Shown: piece after piece, positions 13,697-22,734 of the stretch
Layout of the letters: every line of letters starts with the position of its first letter
Numbering within the stretch: the stretch's first letter is position 1
Assembly: GCA_021648625.1 (NCBI GenBank)
Contig: JAKISK010000002.1
Location: forward strand, 1-53,991
Direction: 5' to 3'
DNA: 53,991 bases
DNA from: Thiomicrorhabdus sp.
GTDB lineage: Bacteria; Pseudomonadota; Gammaproteobacteria; Thiomicrospirales; Thiomicrospiraceae
The notes under the pieces: generated by a model
What the model saw: only the letters and a program-made list of their open reading frames with translations
What the model was told of the DNA's origin: nothing
Databases searched by the model: none
Program-made: the position numbers and the translations under genes

Positions 13697-14434
13697 TTAG
13701 TCCCTTCTTAACACTCTATTTATTGCCCACAAAACGACCGCACAATATAAAAAACCCAGCCCCAAGAGCAATACCGCAATGGCGGCAAAAATATCAGGGG
13801 CTTTCATCAAGGTGGTCATTAACGACTCTTGATAATAAAAAAACCATTGATGCTCTGCTGGAAAAACCAAGGTATGCAGTGCATAAAAAATGGCTTGAGC
13901 ATCCCATGCCATCACCATCGCACTTAACCCGAGCAAACTCGCTAATGTCCAACTCAGCGTATGGGCAAGGCGATTAAAGGTGTGCTTTAGTGCTTTAAAC
14001 ACAACAACCAGCAACACCAACAACCCCATCGCCCAATAGGCCGCTCGGGTTAATGCGTCTAATAAATTGGCCACGTCTTGCAGGTGAATGACTTCGGCTT
14101 GGTGTAAAAAGGTATCCACCACCTTACCTTGTAAATCGTAATACACCATATTGGCCAACCCTTGCCCACCATGATTAATGGCGGCCACAATCTCACCAAA
14201 CAGCGCAATGTGTTGCGCACGCTCGGTCTGTTCAAACCCCGTTTTATGAATATTAAGCGGCGCATACTGTTCGATAATGGAAGCAAAATCCAGCGTATCG
14301 TACAAAAGAGGATAAAGAAAATTAACCCAACTTAAGGTGTGCCACGCAAAAAACAACGCCACAAAAAAAGCCAACAACACGATGCTGGCTTGAGCGGTGA
14401 AAAAGAGTGGTTTAACAAAAAAAGAATTAGACAT
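13697..14434 (-). CDS. DUF1461 integral membrane protein
   Basis: A 245-residue protein with membrane segments at about 12-35, 134-152, 160-180 and 215-240. A large extracytoplasmic loop lies after the first segment and contains the family pattern EVIHLQDVANLLDAL. Size and topology fit the DUF1461 family (TIGR01906), whose function is unknown. The gene lies two bases upstream of the SDR gene on the same strand, which suggests translational coupling. Confidence 0.7.
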   Translation of the reverse strand: MSNSFFVKPLFFTAQASIVLLAFFVALFFAWHTLSWVNFLYPLLYDTLDFASIIEQYAPLNIHKTGFEQTERAQHIALFGEIVAAINHGGQGLANMVYYDLQGKVVDTFLHQAEVIHLQDVANLLDALTRAAYWAMGLLVLLVVVFKALKHTFNRLAHTLSWTLASLLGLSAMVMAWDAQAIFYALHTLVFPAEHQWFFYYQESLMTTLMKAPDIFAAIAVLLLGLGFLYCAVVLWAINRVLRRD

Positions 14435-14547
14435 GCCCTCTCCCGCTACCCAACCAAGCGTTGTAAACTGTCTTCACACGACGCCTTAAAAGCCGCTTCG
14501 CTTGCAAACAGTCATACAACTCCAAATTCACCTCATATCGTTGCAGA

Positions 14548-15609
14548 TCACGCCTCCTCCCTTTTCTCTTTCAAAGCGGCAATGGCGGCTTGATGCTCTC
14601 GTTGCAGTTCTCGTATTAGCTCTGATTCGCTGGGCAAGTAGGGTAAATATTTGGCGGAAAAGAGTTGTTTTTGGTCGGCTAAAACGGAATATTTTGCCAC
14701 GGCTTCACTTTTTTCGCTGCATAAAATTAGGCCAATGGTGGGGTTGTCATCGGGACGTTTTTGCTGTTCATCGTAAAGGCGTACATAGGTATCCATTTGC
14801 CCAACGTCCTGATGTTTGAGTTTGCCGAGCTTTAGATCAATCAATAAAAAGCATTTGAGTTTAAAATTGTAAAACACCAGATCGATGTAAAAATCTTCGT
14901 CATCAAATCGAATCCGTTGTTGGCGTTCAACAAAGGCAAAGCCTTTGCCCAGCTCAAGCAAAAAATGTTGCAGGTTGGAAATAATGCTCTGTTCCAATTC
15001 GCTTTCTTGATAGGTTTTGTCTTGTAAATTAAGAAAGTCTAAAATATAGGGATCGCGCAGGTAGTCTTTTACGGTTTCTTGTAGGGGGGTTGTTTTTTCT
15101 GTTGCCTCTATTGCCACTGTATTTTTATCTTTACTGGCAATAAGCCTTTCGTAATACAGCTTGCTTATTTGGCGATCTAGTGCGCGCGCGCTCCAGTTTT
15201 GTTCAATTGATTCACGAAGATACCACTCTCTCGCGCTGGCATTTTCTAAGCGGGTAAGGCTACGGTAATGCGTCCAGTTTAATTCGAGACGCACTGCGTC
15301 TCGTTTTGGAAATGCGAGATAAAAGCGACGCATATTCCGTAGGTTTGTAATATCAAATCCTTTTCCGTACTCTTTTGTAAGCTGTTTTGAAATGAGTTTT
15401 AGCTGCTGCTGACCATAACCCGCTCGCTCTTGGCCGGCCTGTTCATCTTCGATAATAAGTTGCCCAATATCCCAATAAGCCAACACCATTGCCGCATTAA
15501 CCGCTTGCCTGACCTGTAATCTTGCCTGATTGATGATAGAGGAAATACCTTGAACTAACACGCCTGCTTCTTTTGTTTGGTGTTCTGTTTGTATAAGGTC
15601 ATTACTCAT
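14548..15609 (-). CDS. yhcG: YhcG-type PDDEXK nuclease domain protein (DUF1016)
   Basis: A 353-residue protein in two parts. The N-terminal half (about 20-150) matches the DUF1016 N-terminal region (AYWDIGQLI, FDITNLRNMRRFYLAFP, NWTHYRSLTRLE). The C-terminal half has a PDDEXK nuclease core with Asp243 in YIDLVFYN and Asp258-Leu-Lys260 in CFLLIDLKLGKL. The family is often found with type I restriction systems and mobile elements and has been linked to DNA repair or restriction, but its exact activity is unsettled. Its start overlaps the stop of a 43-codon hsdM remnant (ATGA), supporting an origin in a type I restriction operon. Confidence 0.85.
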   Translation of the reverse strand: MSNDLIQTEHQTKEAGVLVQGISSIINQARLQVRQAVNAAMVLAYWDIGQLIIEDEQAGQERAGYGQQQLKLISKQLTKEYGKGFDITNLRNMRRFYLAFPKRDAVRLELNWTHYRSLTRLENASAREWYLRESIEQNWSARALDRQISKLYYERLIASKDKNTVAIEATEKTTPLQETVKDYLRDPYILDFLNLQDKTYQESELEQSIISNLQHFLLELGKGFAFVERQQRIRFDDEDFYIDLVFYNFKLKCFLLIDLKLGKLKHQDVGQMDTYVRLYDEQQKRPDDNPTIGLILCSEKSEAVAKYSVLADQKQLFSAKYLPYLPSESELIRELQREHQAAIAALKEKREEA

Positions 15610-15737
15610 AACTTCAACCCTAAAATATCGACTATTAATCCTTCAGCCAGAATTTTCGCTTTAAGATAAACGTCACGTAGGCGGTCTGCAATGGACCAAA
15701 TAAAAGAGATCAGTTTATTGTGTGCGCTGTGGTTCAT
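15606..15737 (-). pseudogene. Remnant of type I restriction methyltransferase hsdM (N-terminus)
   Basis: A 43-codon frame begins MNHSAHNKLISFIWSIADRL and continues RDVYLK, the characteristic start of one HsdM class (typically FIWxIADxxLRDVYVRGKYRDVILP). After that it changes to AKILAEGLIVDILGLKL, which does not fit HsdM, and stops at 15606. Only the first third of the usual N-terminal region remains. The stop overlaps the yhcG start (TTATGA), so the fragment may still serve as a leader ORF. The 100 bases further upstream (15738-15840) show no gene. Confidence 0.65.
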
Positions 15738-15840
15738 TTAGTGGTTCTCTTGGTGTGCGTATTTAAAATAACTTACGGTTTCATAAACCCCATCAACAAC
15801 GTTGCAATGTTAGCGCGAAAAATTGATGTAAGCCGTGACG

Positions 15841-16668
15841 CTATGCCAACGTAATTTTTTCAGATGATAAGGTGATTTTTTTCGCTTTATACAGTCGTCC
15901 CAGCGTTTTTTTATAGTTGGCTTTACTGGTTCGATACTCTTTAAAAATGGCATCGGGTGAACTTTTATCGGTTAAGCTGGATTCGCCATTATTTTCGGCT
16001 AAAAAGGCCAAAATACGTTCACCCAATTCATCACGAGCTGCCGCACCATGTCGCTGTATTCTTAGGTTAATTTTATGGTCTGGACGAATGCCTTTAATGT
16101 ACCCTTTGAGCTTTTGCCCCATACGCAGTGGCTGTAAAATATCCGAACTATGAATTAAGCCCAAATGCGTTCCGTTAATGACTGCGGTATACCCTAAATC
16201 GCTACGGCTTACCACTTGCAATTTTACTTCTTGGCCACTTTTAAAGTCGCCATTTTTTTCATGCAAATACCAACTTAATTTACTCGATGCGGCAACGCGC
16301 CCTGTGTTGTCCACATAAAGGTAAACACAATAAGAACGGTTTTCTTCCATTGGCACTCGCTGTTCTGCAAAGGGAACCATCAAATCTTTTGGCATTCCCC
16401 AATCTAAAAAAGCGCCCGTTCGATTTACTTGGTTTACCCTCAAATAAACCACCTCACCAACGGAAGCCAAGGGTTTATCGGTGGTTGCGACCAGGCGGTC
16501 TTGCGAATCTAAGTAAATAAAAAGATCCAGCACTTGGCCTACTTCTGTATTGTCTGGTACATAGCGAGCGGGCAATAGAATTTCACCCAAGTCACCTCCA
16601 TCAACGTACACGCCAAATTCAACTAATTTAACGACTTTTAAAGGATTTATTTGCCCTATGTTTGCCAT
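15841..16668 (-). CDS. S1-domain RNA-binding protein, CvfB/YitL family
   Basis: A 275-residue protein of the length typical for CvfB/YitL. It starts with an S1-like domain (about 1-65: VKLVEFGVYVDGGDLGEILLP), then a second (about 68-130: FLDWGMPKDLMVP) and a third (about 145-205: GYTAVINGTHLGLIHSSDI). A C-terminal winged-helix part ends with YRTSKANYKKTLGRLYKAKKI. The family binds RNA; in staphylococci CvfB affects virulence gene expression. It is a single gene here, flanked by unrelated genes. Confidence 0.85.
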   Translation of the reverse strand: MANIGQINPLKVVKLVEFGVYVDGGDLGEILLPARYVPDNTEVGQVLDLFIYLDSQDRLVATTDKPLASVGEVVYLRVNQVNRTGAFLDWGMPKDLMVPFAEQRVPMEENRSYCVYLYVDNTGRVAASSKLSWYLHEKNGDFKSGQEVKLQVVSRSDLGYTAVINGTHLGLIHSSDILQPLRMGQKLKGYIKGIRPDHKINLRIQRHGAAARDELGERILAFLAENNGESSLTDKSSPDAIFKEYRTSKANYKKTLGRLYKAKKITLSSEKITLA

Positions 16669-16753
16669 GCTGTAACCCCCCTATCAAAATAAATTCCCAT
16701 TATAACGGGAGAACGCACCCCCCACGTAATATTCACCGAATGCATTCAGAACA

Positions 16754-17524
16754 TCATCTTCGTAAAAACTGAATCCAATGGTTTCCCTGTTGTTTTATCA
16801 TTTGCTTTGCCTCGTTTGTTCTTGGGTAATGTTGCATGACCAAAGCCCAAAACTTTTGAGAGTGATTGGGGTGAATTCGGTGGCACAATTCATGCACAAT
16901 TACATAATCAATCACCCATTCTGGGGCTTGCCATAAACGCCAATTAAATTGCAACCGCCCGTCTAAACAACAACTGCCCCAGCGTGATTTATAGCCTTTA
17001 ACGGTCACGCTTTGATAAGTCACGCCTATGCGTTGTGCATAATATTTTAATTTAGAGGGCAAGTAGGCTTGTGCGGTTTGAATCAAAAATTGTTCAAGAA
17101 CAAAGCACACGTGTTGTTTGGATTGAGTGCCGCCAACAACGAAACAATGCGCACCTTTAATATGCACCTGTGGCATGGAATCATTTTTACCCCCCCCCTC
17201 ATTGGAATGATTTGATTGCAAGACAATCGTCACGTTGCGACCTAAAAAGTGAAAAAATTCACCATTCTTTCCATGAAATTTTTGCACTTGTGGCTGGGTT
17301 TGTAATGTGTGTTCCAGCTTAGGTAAGGTGTGTATTAGCCATGTTTGATTGAGTGACAGCACGTTTTTCAAACGCTTATTTGAGTAGTGCTTAGGCACCA
17401 ACACCACTATTTTATTGGCTTTAACTTTGAGTGCAATGGAGCTTTTGCGAGCCGTGCGCACAATTTCAAGCGTTTGATTGCCCACGGTGTGATGTGTTAG
17501 AGGGGAAGTAGATGATTTAAACAT
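16754..17524 (-). CDS. YgjP-like (DUF45/M48) metallopeptidase domain protein
   Basis: A 256-residue protein with the zinc motif HELCH at 211-215 and the third ligand in NHSQKFW at 221, the pattern of YgjP/SprT-like proteins. The family signature RWGSCC...LQFNWRLWQAP lies at 181-201. A C9 tract at 17190-17198 codes for Gly110-Gly112 in frame; gain or loss of one base would end the protein before the active site. The physiological role of the family is unknown. Confidence 0.85.
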   Translation of the reverse strand: MFKSSTSPLTHHTVGNQTLEIVRTARKSSIALKVKANKIVVLVPKHYSNKRLKNVLSLNQTWLIHTLPKLEHTLQTQPQVQKFHGKNGEFFHFLGRNVTIVLQSNHSNEGGGKNDSMPQVHIKGAHCFVVGGTQSKQHVCFVLEQFLIQTAQAYLPSKLKYYAQRIGVTYQSVTVKGYKSRWGSCCLDGRLQFNWRLWQAPEWVIDYVIVHELCHRIHPNHSQKFWALVMQHYPRTNEAKQMIKQQGNHWIQFLRR

Positions 17525-17626
17525 GGATTAAAACTGTTTTCACTTTAAAAATTAAGAGGGATTGTAAAGGAAAGCGATAAACTGATTTATACTAATGTAT
17601 CTTATTTACACTATTTTTGATGCCAC

Positions 17627-18550
17627 ATGCCGCTACCTGACAAACAACATTTTACAATTTTTATCTCCATTTCAGGACTGTCTGCGCTTGAAAATTTATA
17701 TGTGTTTTTACAATCCCAAACCGACCTAATCAACCTAAACATCAGTAAACAGATGCTAAAAAATTACGCTCAACGAGGCGCTATTTGGCTCAGTCGCCAT
17801 TCAAACACACGTAAGCCTGAACGTTTAAGACGGCTCAAAAAAGTATTGTCACCCAATGATCGGCTTGAGTTTTACTATGAGCCAAGCCTCTTACACTCCG
17901 AGCCAACCCCACCCACCTTAATTGCAGACTATGAACAGTATTCCGTTTGGCTTAAACCCCGGGGCATGTTATCCCAAGGTTCTAAATGGGCCGACCATAC
18001 TGCGTTGTATCGCTGGGTCGAGATGCATTACCAACCCAATAACCAACCACGACAATGTTGGATAGTGCACCGTTTAGATCGTGCCACCTGTGGCTTAATG
18101 TTACTGGCTCACAGTAAAAAAATGGCGGCAAAATTAAGTGCGCTGTTCGAACAAAAGCAAATTCATAAACGCTATCAAGCCAATGTTTGGGGGGATTTTC
18201 CTTGCACGCCACAAACATTCAACACCCCTGTTCAAGATAAACCTGCGGTGAGCCACGTGCAGTTATTAGAAAAATTATCCCCCCCCTCTTTCAGCTTAAC
18301 CTTACCCAGTATATCGAGCGTTCAAATTACCATTGAAACAGGACGAAAACACCAAATACGTACCCACTTGTCACACGCTGGCTACCCTATTGTGGGGGAT
18401 CGTTTGTATGGAAACAATGCGTACGACGATGAAAGTAAAGTGAAATTTGACTTGCAATTAACCGCCGATCAGCTTGAGTTTATCTGCCCCATAACTCAAG
18501 TAACACGTACTTTTGCATTAACCGAAGCACAACGAAACTTATACCTCTAA
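17627..18550 (+). CDS. RluA-family pseudouridine synthase
   Basis: A 307-residue protein with the catalytic motif HRLDRATCGL at 148-157 (Asp151 the nucleophile) and the family's GRKHQIRTHLSHAGYPIVGDRLYG segment near 250. It isomerises uridine to pseudouridine in rRNA or tRNA; the target cannot be set from sequence. The N-terminal 90 residues have a weak S4-like character (KQMLKNYAQRGAIWLSR). A C8 tract at 18279-18286 codes for Ser-Pro-Pro-Ser within a loop. A HIRAN-domain gene follows at 18572 on the same strand. Confidence 0.88.
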   Translation: MPLPDKQHFTIFISISGLSALENLYVFLQSQTDLINLNISKQMLKNYAQRGAIWLSRHSNTRKPERLRRLKKVLSPNDRLEFYYEPSLLHSEPTPPTLIADYEQYSVWLKPRGMLSQGSKWADHTALYRWVEMHYQPNNQPRQCWIVHRLDRATCGLMLLAHSKKMAAKLSALFEQKQIHKRYQANVWGDFPCTPQTFNTPVQDKPAVSHVQLLEKLSPPSFSLTLPSISSVQITIETGRKHQIRTHLSHAGYPIVGDRLYGNNAYDDESKVKFDLQLTADQLEFICPITQVTRTFALTEAQRNLYL

Positions 18551-18571
18551 TCCATAAAACGAGCCATCGGC

Positions 18572-18997
18572 ATGACAAAAACCATTCAGTTTCCCATTAA
18601 AGGTACGTTTTATTATGCCGCCGATTTAGCAATTGAGGCGCAGTGCCTCACCCTAAAAACGCGCTTAACGTTTAAACGCGAACCAGACAATATTTATGAC
18701 GCTCATGCCATTCAAATCTGGAGCAACCATTCAGCGCAAAAAGATGCCGCCCCTCAATTACTCTTAGGGTATGTGCCACGTGCATTAGCCAAGCAGCTTT
18801 CACCTGCGATGCAAGCGGGTATTCAATACTCGCCCTGCGTGATTCATGTTGCCCAAAAAGGCAAACAGATTGAAATTGATTGCCAAGTTCAGGTTAATTT
18901 TTCTTGGTTTATAACACTAAAAGTTCAACTAATCTGTTTTTGGATAAAACAACAACAGACATTCAAGCAGTTTAAAAATCAATTTAAAAATTCATAA
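18572..18997 (+). CDS. HIRAN-domain protein
   Basis: A 141-residue protein with the HIRAN pattern LTFKREPDNIYDAHAIQIW (about 33-52), then LLLGYVPRALAKQLSPAM. HIRAN domains in helicases such as HLTF bind single-stranded 3' DNA ends; stand-alone bacterial versions are often near DNA repair or mobile genes. Here it stands between a pseudouridine synthase and, beyond a nested repeat, an exonuclease gene. The C-terminal 35 residues are hydrophobic then Lys/Gln-rich and not part of the domain. Confidence 0.82.
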   Translation: MTKTIQFPIKGTFYYAADLAIEAQCLTLKTRLTFKREPDNIYDAHAIQIWSNHSAQKDAAPQLLLGYVPRALAKQLSPAMQAGIQYSPCVIHVAQKGKQIEIDCQVQVNFSWFITLKVQLICFWIKQQQTFKQFKNQFKNS

Positions 18998-19006
18998 CAG
19001 GGGTTA

Positions 19007-19361
19007 CCCCTAATCTCCAGATAGAAATACAACCCTAATCCCCAGATAGAAACACGAATTAGAGTGCAAGTAATTGATGTGCATAGTGAATTCAAAAAAG
19101 GTAAAGTCACCTTATTGGTGATGCGCTCTTTTTTGGATTTGCTAGGTACGTCAAGGACTTGTGCTATAAACGTGTTTTCTATCTGGGGATTAGGGTACAA
19201 GTTAGAGTGTACCAACAGTAGGCGCTTTTAGGCGAGCAATGATATGCATAGCGAATGTAAAAAAGACAACGTCACCTTATTGGTGATGCGTCCTTTTTTA
19301 CATTTGCTAGGTGCGTTAAGGGCTTGCGCTATAAACGTATTTTCTATCTGGAGATTAGGGG
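19007..19361. repeat. Element family M1, outer copy interrupted by another M1 copy
   Basis: The outer copy begins CCCCTAATCTCCAGATAGAA and ends TTTCTATCTGGAGATTAGGG plus one G, flanked by TTA on both sides (19004-19006 and 19362-19364). It is split at about 19031 by a second M1 element. The part after the insertion carries extra bases (19200-19245) not in other copies. The double structure fills the space between the HIRAN and exonuclease genes. Confidence 0.85.
19032..19196. repeat. Element family M1, inner nested copy
   Basis: A full 165-bp copy from ACCCTAATCCCCAGATAGAA to its inverted end, flanked by ACA at 19029-19031 and 19197-19199. The duplication within the outer copy shows that it inserted later. 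The internal arms CAAAAAAGG / CTTTTTTG can fold. Confidence 0.88.
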
Positions 19362-19401
19362 TTACAATCAACACACATAATTTAACGTTAGAGAAAATAA
19401 T

Positions 19402-20283
19402 ATGACCGATCCAAATTCATTAGCACAGTGCGCCGAACAACTTAATCAATCCGGTGACTATCAAGTACTTGCAAGGCTTGCGCCCAAAACGACCTTTAAC
19501 GACCCTACGCCCGAAAACTGCCACCGTATCTGTGTCATTGACACAGAAACCACTGGGTTAGATACCGATGTTTGTGAAATCATTGAGCTGGGGTATCAAA
19601 TCATTGAATTTGATTCATCTGGCCACTTTTATAAGGTTCTGTGCGCCAAAAACTTTTTAAACGAACCCAAAGGGGAAATCAGTGCCGAAGTGACCCGTGT
19701 AACAGGCCTTACGATGGAAGACGTGCAAGGACACAGCATTCCTTGGGAGGAAGTGGAGGCTGACATTCAATCTGTGCAACTGTGTGTGGCGCATAATGCT
19801 GGATTTGATCGCCCTGTGGTGGAGCGCTATAGCGAGGTATTTATGTCCAAAATCTGGGGCTGTTCGGTGGCACAAATTGATTGGACAACCTTGGCTAAGG
19901 TTGGCTCAAAAAGCCAAGAATTTTTATGCTGGAAAATTGGCCAGTTTTTCTACTCTGCTCACCGCGCATTAGATGATGTACAAGCGCTGTGCCAGTTGCT
20001 TTCGCTTCCTATTTCGGATGCTCAACAACCCGCCCTTAGTTTTTTATTGCACGCGGTTCGTCAAAGTAAATCACTGGTTAAAGCCTCTGGTGCACCGTTT
20101 GATATTAAAGATGATTTACGTAGCCGTGGCTATCGCTGGAATGTCTCTGAACGTGTGTGGCAAAAAGTCATTGAAGATGCACTATTACAGGACGAGCTGG
20201 CTTGGCTAATTGAACACAACACCCCCAATCCAAATGTAATTAAGTTGAGTGCGACAGACAGTTTTTCTGTACGCGCCAGATAG
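19402..20283 (+). CDS. DEDDh 3'-5' exonuclease (DNA polymerase III epsilon-like)
   Basis: A 293-residue protein with the three Exo motifs: IDTETTGLD (Asp47, Glu49), AHNAGFD (Asp136) and HRALDD (His187, Asp192). This arrangement is that of DEDDh exonucleases, which remove nucleotides from 3' ends with two metal ions. The C-terminal 80 residues (KASGAPFDIKDDLRSRGYRWN) add a small domain found in stand-alone exonucleases of this type, not in DnaQ of the polymerase. It is a lone gene between M1 repeats. Confidence 0.85.
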   Translation: MTDPNSLAQCAEQLNQSGDYQVLARLAPKTTFNDPTPENCHRICVIDTETTGLDTDVCEIIELGYQIIEFDSSGHFYKVLCAKNFLNEPKGEISAEVTRVTGLTMEDVQGHSIPWEEVEADIQSVQLCVAHNAGFDRPVVERYSEVFMSKIWGCSVAQIDWTTLAKVGSKSQEFLCWKIGQFFYSAHRALDDVQALCQLLSLPISDAQQPALSFLLHAVRQSKSLVKASGAPFDIKDDLRSRGYRWNVSERVWQKVIEDALLQDELAWLIEHNTPNPNVIKLSATDSFSVRAR

Positions 20284-20308
20284 ACAAATAAAATTCCATA
20301 AAACCTAA

Positions 20309-20342
20309 GCCCTAATCCCCAGATAGAAATGCGGATTAGGGC
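20309..20342. repeat. 34-bp internally deleted M1 derivative
   Basis: GCCCTAATCCCCAGATAGAA runs directly into TGCGGATTAGGGC: one end is full and the other is shortened. It is flanked by TAA on both sides (20306-20308 and 20343-20345), so even this small version has a duplicated target. Confidence 0.7.
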
Positions 20343-20398
20343 TAAGTAATTCTAGGAATTGTCATTTTCTTAAACCTTGGCATACTGATTCTCATTAA

Positions 20399-20563
20399 AC
20401 CCTAATCCCCAGATAGAAAATACGTTTATAGCGCAAGCCCTTGACGCACCTAGCAAATGTAAAAAAGGACGCATCACCAATAAGGTGACATTGTCTTTTT
20501 TACATTCACTATGCACATCAATTGCTTACACTCTAATTCGCATTTCTATCTGGGGATTAGGGT
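20399..20563. repeat. Element family M1 copy, upstream of the chemoreceptor gene
   Basis: A 165-bp copy with perfect ends, flanked by TAA (20396-20398 and 20564-20566). The interior is nearly identical to the copy at 23948, so both are recent. Confidence 0.88.
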
Positions 20564-20591
20564 TAAAAATGAAAATGAACACCTTAAATTC

Positions 20592-20607
20592 AGGAACCTA
20601 CGTTCCT
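20592..20607. promoter_or_regulatory. Inverted repeat upstream of the chemoreceptor gene
   Basis: AGGAACCTACGTTCCT is a perfect 6-bp inverted repeat with a 4-base spacer, about 70 bases before the chemoreceptor start. It could be an operator or a small hairpin; nothing else supports either. Confidence 0.25.
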
Positions 20608-20677
20608 AAGCTAAGCGCATTAAAAAAACTCAATTTTTTTTGGGCCTGAAAAGTCCTTTATATATGGGAATTAAAGT

Positions 20678-22402
20678 ATGTTTTGTTCAGCAGAAAAAAA
20701 AGAAATCTGTCTTTTAAAAGAGCAAGTAGAAGAACTTGATGCAACGCAAGAAGCCTTTAAAGCCTTTACTGCTGTTATCGTATTCAATCCCGATGGCTCG
20801 GTATTAAGAGCCAATGACCACTTTTTAAATCTTGTGGGTTACAGTGAAAATGAGGTGGTGAACCAACATCATTCGATGTTTTTAACCGAAAAAGATAAAA
20901 ACAGCCCAAGCTATAAGCGCTTTTGGGATGAACTGGCCACAGGCCATGTGCAGTCTGGCAATTTTAAGCGCGTCAAAAAAGACGGTTCTTTTTGCCACAT
21001 TCATGCCACCTACTTTCCCGTTAAAAATGCCCAAGGCTCCGTGTTTAAAGTCGTTAAGCTGGCGGATGACGTAACCGAAGACATTATTAAAAAACAAGCC
21101 AGACTCGCAGAATTGAATGCAATCAGCAAAGTGCTTGGTCGCATTGTATTTGATACAACGGGCATTATTTTAGATGCCAACCAAAATTTTTTAGACATTG
21201 TGGGGTACGACCTCAATGAAATTGTAGGCAAACACCACTCTATGTTTGTCACCGACACCTATCGTAACTCAAAAGAATATAAAACCTTTTGGCCTAACTT
21301 AGCAAAAGGAGAGCTGGTTAGCGGACGTTTTAAACGTGTCGGTAAAGGAGGCGAAATTGCTTGGCTGGAAGGCAACTACAACCCCATTTTTGATGCCGAT
21401 GGTAATTCGATACGAGTTATGAAGCTCGTTCAAAACATCACTCAGCAAGTCCAAGATGAAAAAATACTGGAACTCAGTGCCAACATTTTAAAGACCATGG
21501 CAAAAGGCGATTTAACCCAAAAGATTGATATGGAGTGTAGTGGCGACTGGAACCGTTTAAAGACGGCCGTCAATGAGAGTAACCAACAACTCAGCCAATC
21601 TTTTGGCAAGCTAAAAACACAAGCCCACCAGATTGCGGATAACGCTCAAAAAGTATCCCAATCCAATCAAGAACTGTCGCAAAGCATTCAAAAACAAGCC
21701 GCTGACATTGAAGAAACCTCCTGCACCATGCAAGAGCTAAGCAGCCAAATCAATGAATCATCCGAAAGCTCTAAACGTTCTCAGAGCATTACGGAATCCG
21801 CAATGGCTTCTGTACAAGAGGGAAGCGTGTCGATGCAAGAGAGCATTGATGCCATGGAAAGCATTAAAGAGGTCAGTGAACAGATAACCAATATTGTCTC
21901 GCTGATTGATGGCATTGCCTTTCAAACCAACCTATTGGCATTGAATGCGGCTGTAGAAGCGGCACGAGCAGGTGAACACGGACGTGGATTTGCGGTGGTG
22001 GCCAGTGAAGTAAGAAATTTAGCCGGTCGTTCTGCCGATGCAGCCAAAGAAATTGGTCAACTCATCAATCAAACCTCAGAACGAGTGAAACTCGGTACCG
22101 AAAAAGTTCAAAACACCTCTAAACTGCTTAAAATTACCGAAAATCAAGTCACCGAAATTAACACATTAGTCTCTGAAATTGCCAATAAAACCGATGAACA
22201 ATCTCAAAGTGTTCAACAAAGTTCAGATGCCATCACTAAAATAGACCAATCTCTGCAACAAAATACCGCACAAGTACAAGAAAATACCGCGTTATCAGAG
22301 CAACTCTATTCATTAGGCGAGCAACTGAAAGACTTAGCGGATCAATACCAAACTCAGGACTCAGCAGGCGATAATGTTAACGCCCAATTACTCTCCAAAT
22401 AA
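20678..22402 (+). CDS. Soluble PAS-PAS methyl-accepting chemotaxis protein
   Basis: A 574-residue protein without membrane segments. Two PAS domains (about 25-145 and 148-265) each contain the same GYxxNEVVxxHHSMFLT-type segment, so they arose by duplication. A short linker ([23 protein letters not shown]) leads to a cytoplasmic MCP signalling domain (about 300-560) with the hairpin tip [20 protein letters not shown] near 410. The layout is that of BdlA/Aer-like cytosolic receptors that sense redox state or ligands through PAS-bound cofactors and signal to CheA. The bound cofactor cannot be read. A Rho-independent terminator follows. Confidence 0.9.
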   Translation: MFCSAEKKEICLLKEQVEELDATQEAFKAFTAVIVFNPDGSVLRANDHFLNLVGYSENEVVNQHHSMFLTEKDKNSPSYKRFWDELATGHVQSGNFKRVKKDGSFCHIHATYFPVKNAQGSVFKVVKLADDVTEDIIKKQARLAELNAISKVLGRIVFDTTGIILDANQNFLDIVGYDLNEIVGKHHSMFVTDTYRNSKEYKTFWPNLAKGELVSGRFKRVGKGGEIAWLEGNYNPIFDADGNSIRVMKLVQNITQQVQDEKILELSANILKTMAKGDLTQKIDMECSGDWNRLKTAVNESNQQLSQSFGKLKTQAHQIADNAQKVSQSNQELSQSIQKQAADIEETSCTMQELSSQINESSESSKRSQSITESAMASVQEGSVSMQESIDAMESIKEVSEQITNIVSLIDGIAFQTNLLALNAAVEAARAGEHGRGFAVVASEVRNLAGRSADAAKEIGQLINQTSERVKLGTEKVQNTSKLLKITENQVTEINTLVSEIANKTDEQSQSVQQSSDAITKIDQSLQQNTAQVQENTALSEQLYSLGEQLKDLADQYQTQDSAGDNVNAQLLSK

Positions 22403-22453
22403 GGCATAAGGAAAGTTTTTTGTACTTTGTCTCAAACCTGAATTATTAGCCCT

Positions 22454-22480
22454 TAAAAGCGTCTTTTGACGCTTTTTTTA
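22454..22480 (+). terminator. Rho-independent terminator after the chemoreceptor gene
   Basis: AAAAGCGTC TTTT GACGCTTTTTTT: an 8-bp stem and T-run, about 50 bases after the stop codon. Confidence 0.85.
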
Positions 22481-22532
22481 TTTCTGCTTTTCAAGCCCCT
22501 TCCAAACCCCTTATACTACCCATCATTATATT

Positions 22533-22697
22533 ACCCTAATCCCCAGATAGAAAGCACGTTTATAGCACAAGCCCTTGACGCACCTAGCAAATTCAAAAAA
22601 GAGCGCATCACCAACAAGGTGACTTTGCCTTTTTTGAATTCACTATGCACATCAATCACTTGCACTCTAATTCGTATTTCTATCTGGGGATTAGGGT
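22533..22697. repeat. Element family M1 copy
   Basis: A 165-bp copy with full ends and ATT duplications at 22530-22532 and 22698-22700. The interior variant CAAATTCAAAAAAGAG / CTTTTTTGAATTC shows compensating changes against other copies (CAAATGTAAAAAAGGAC / GTCTTTTTTACATT), which supports a folded form. Confidence 0.88.
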
Positions 22698-22734
22698 ATT
22701 ACTGTAATTTACTGCAATAAAATGAGAACCGAAC

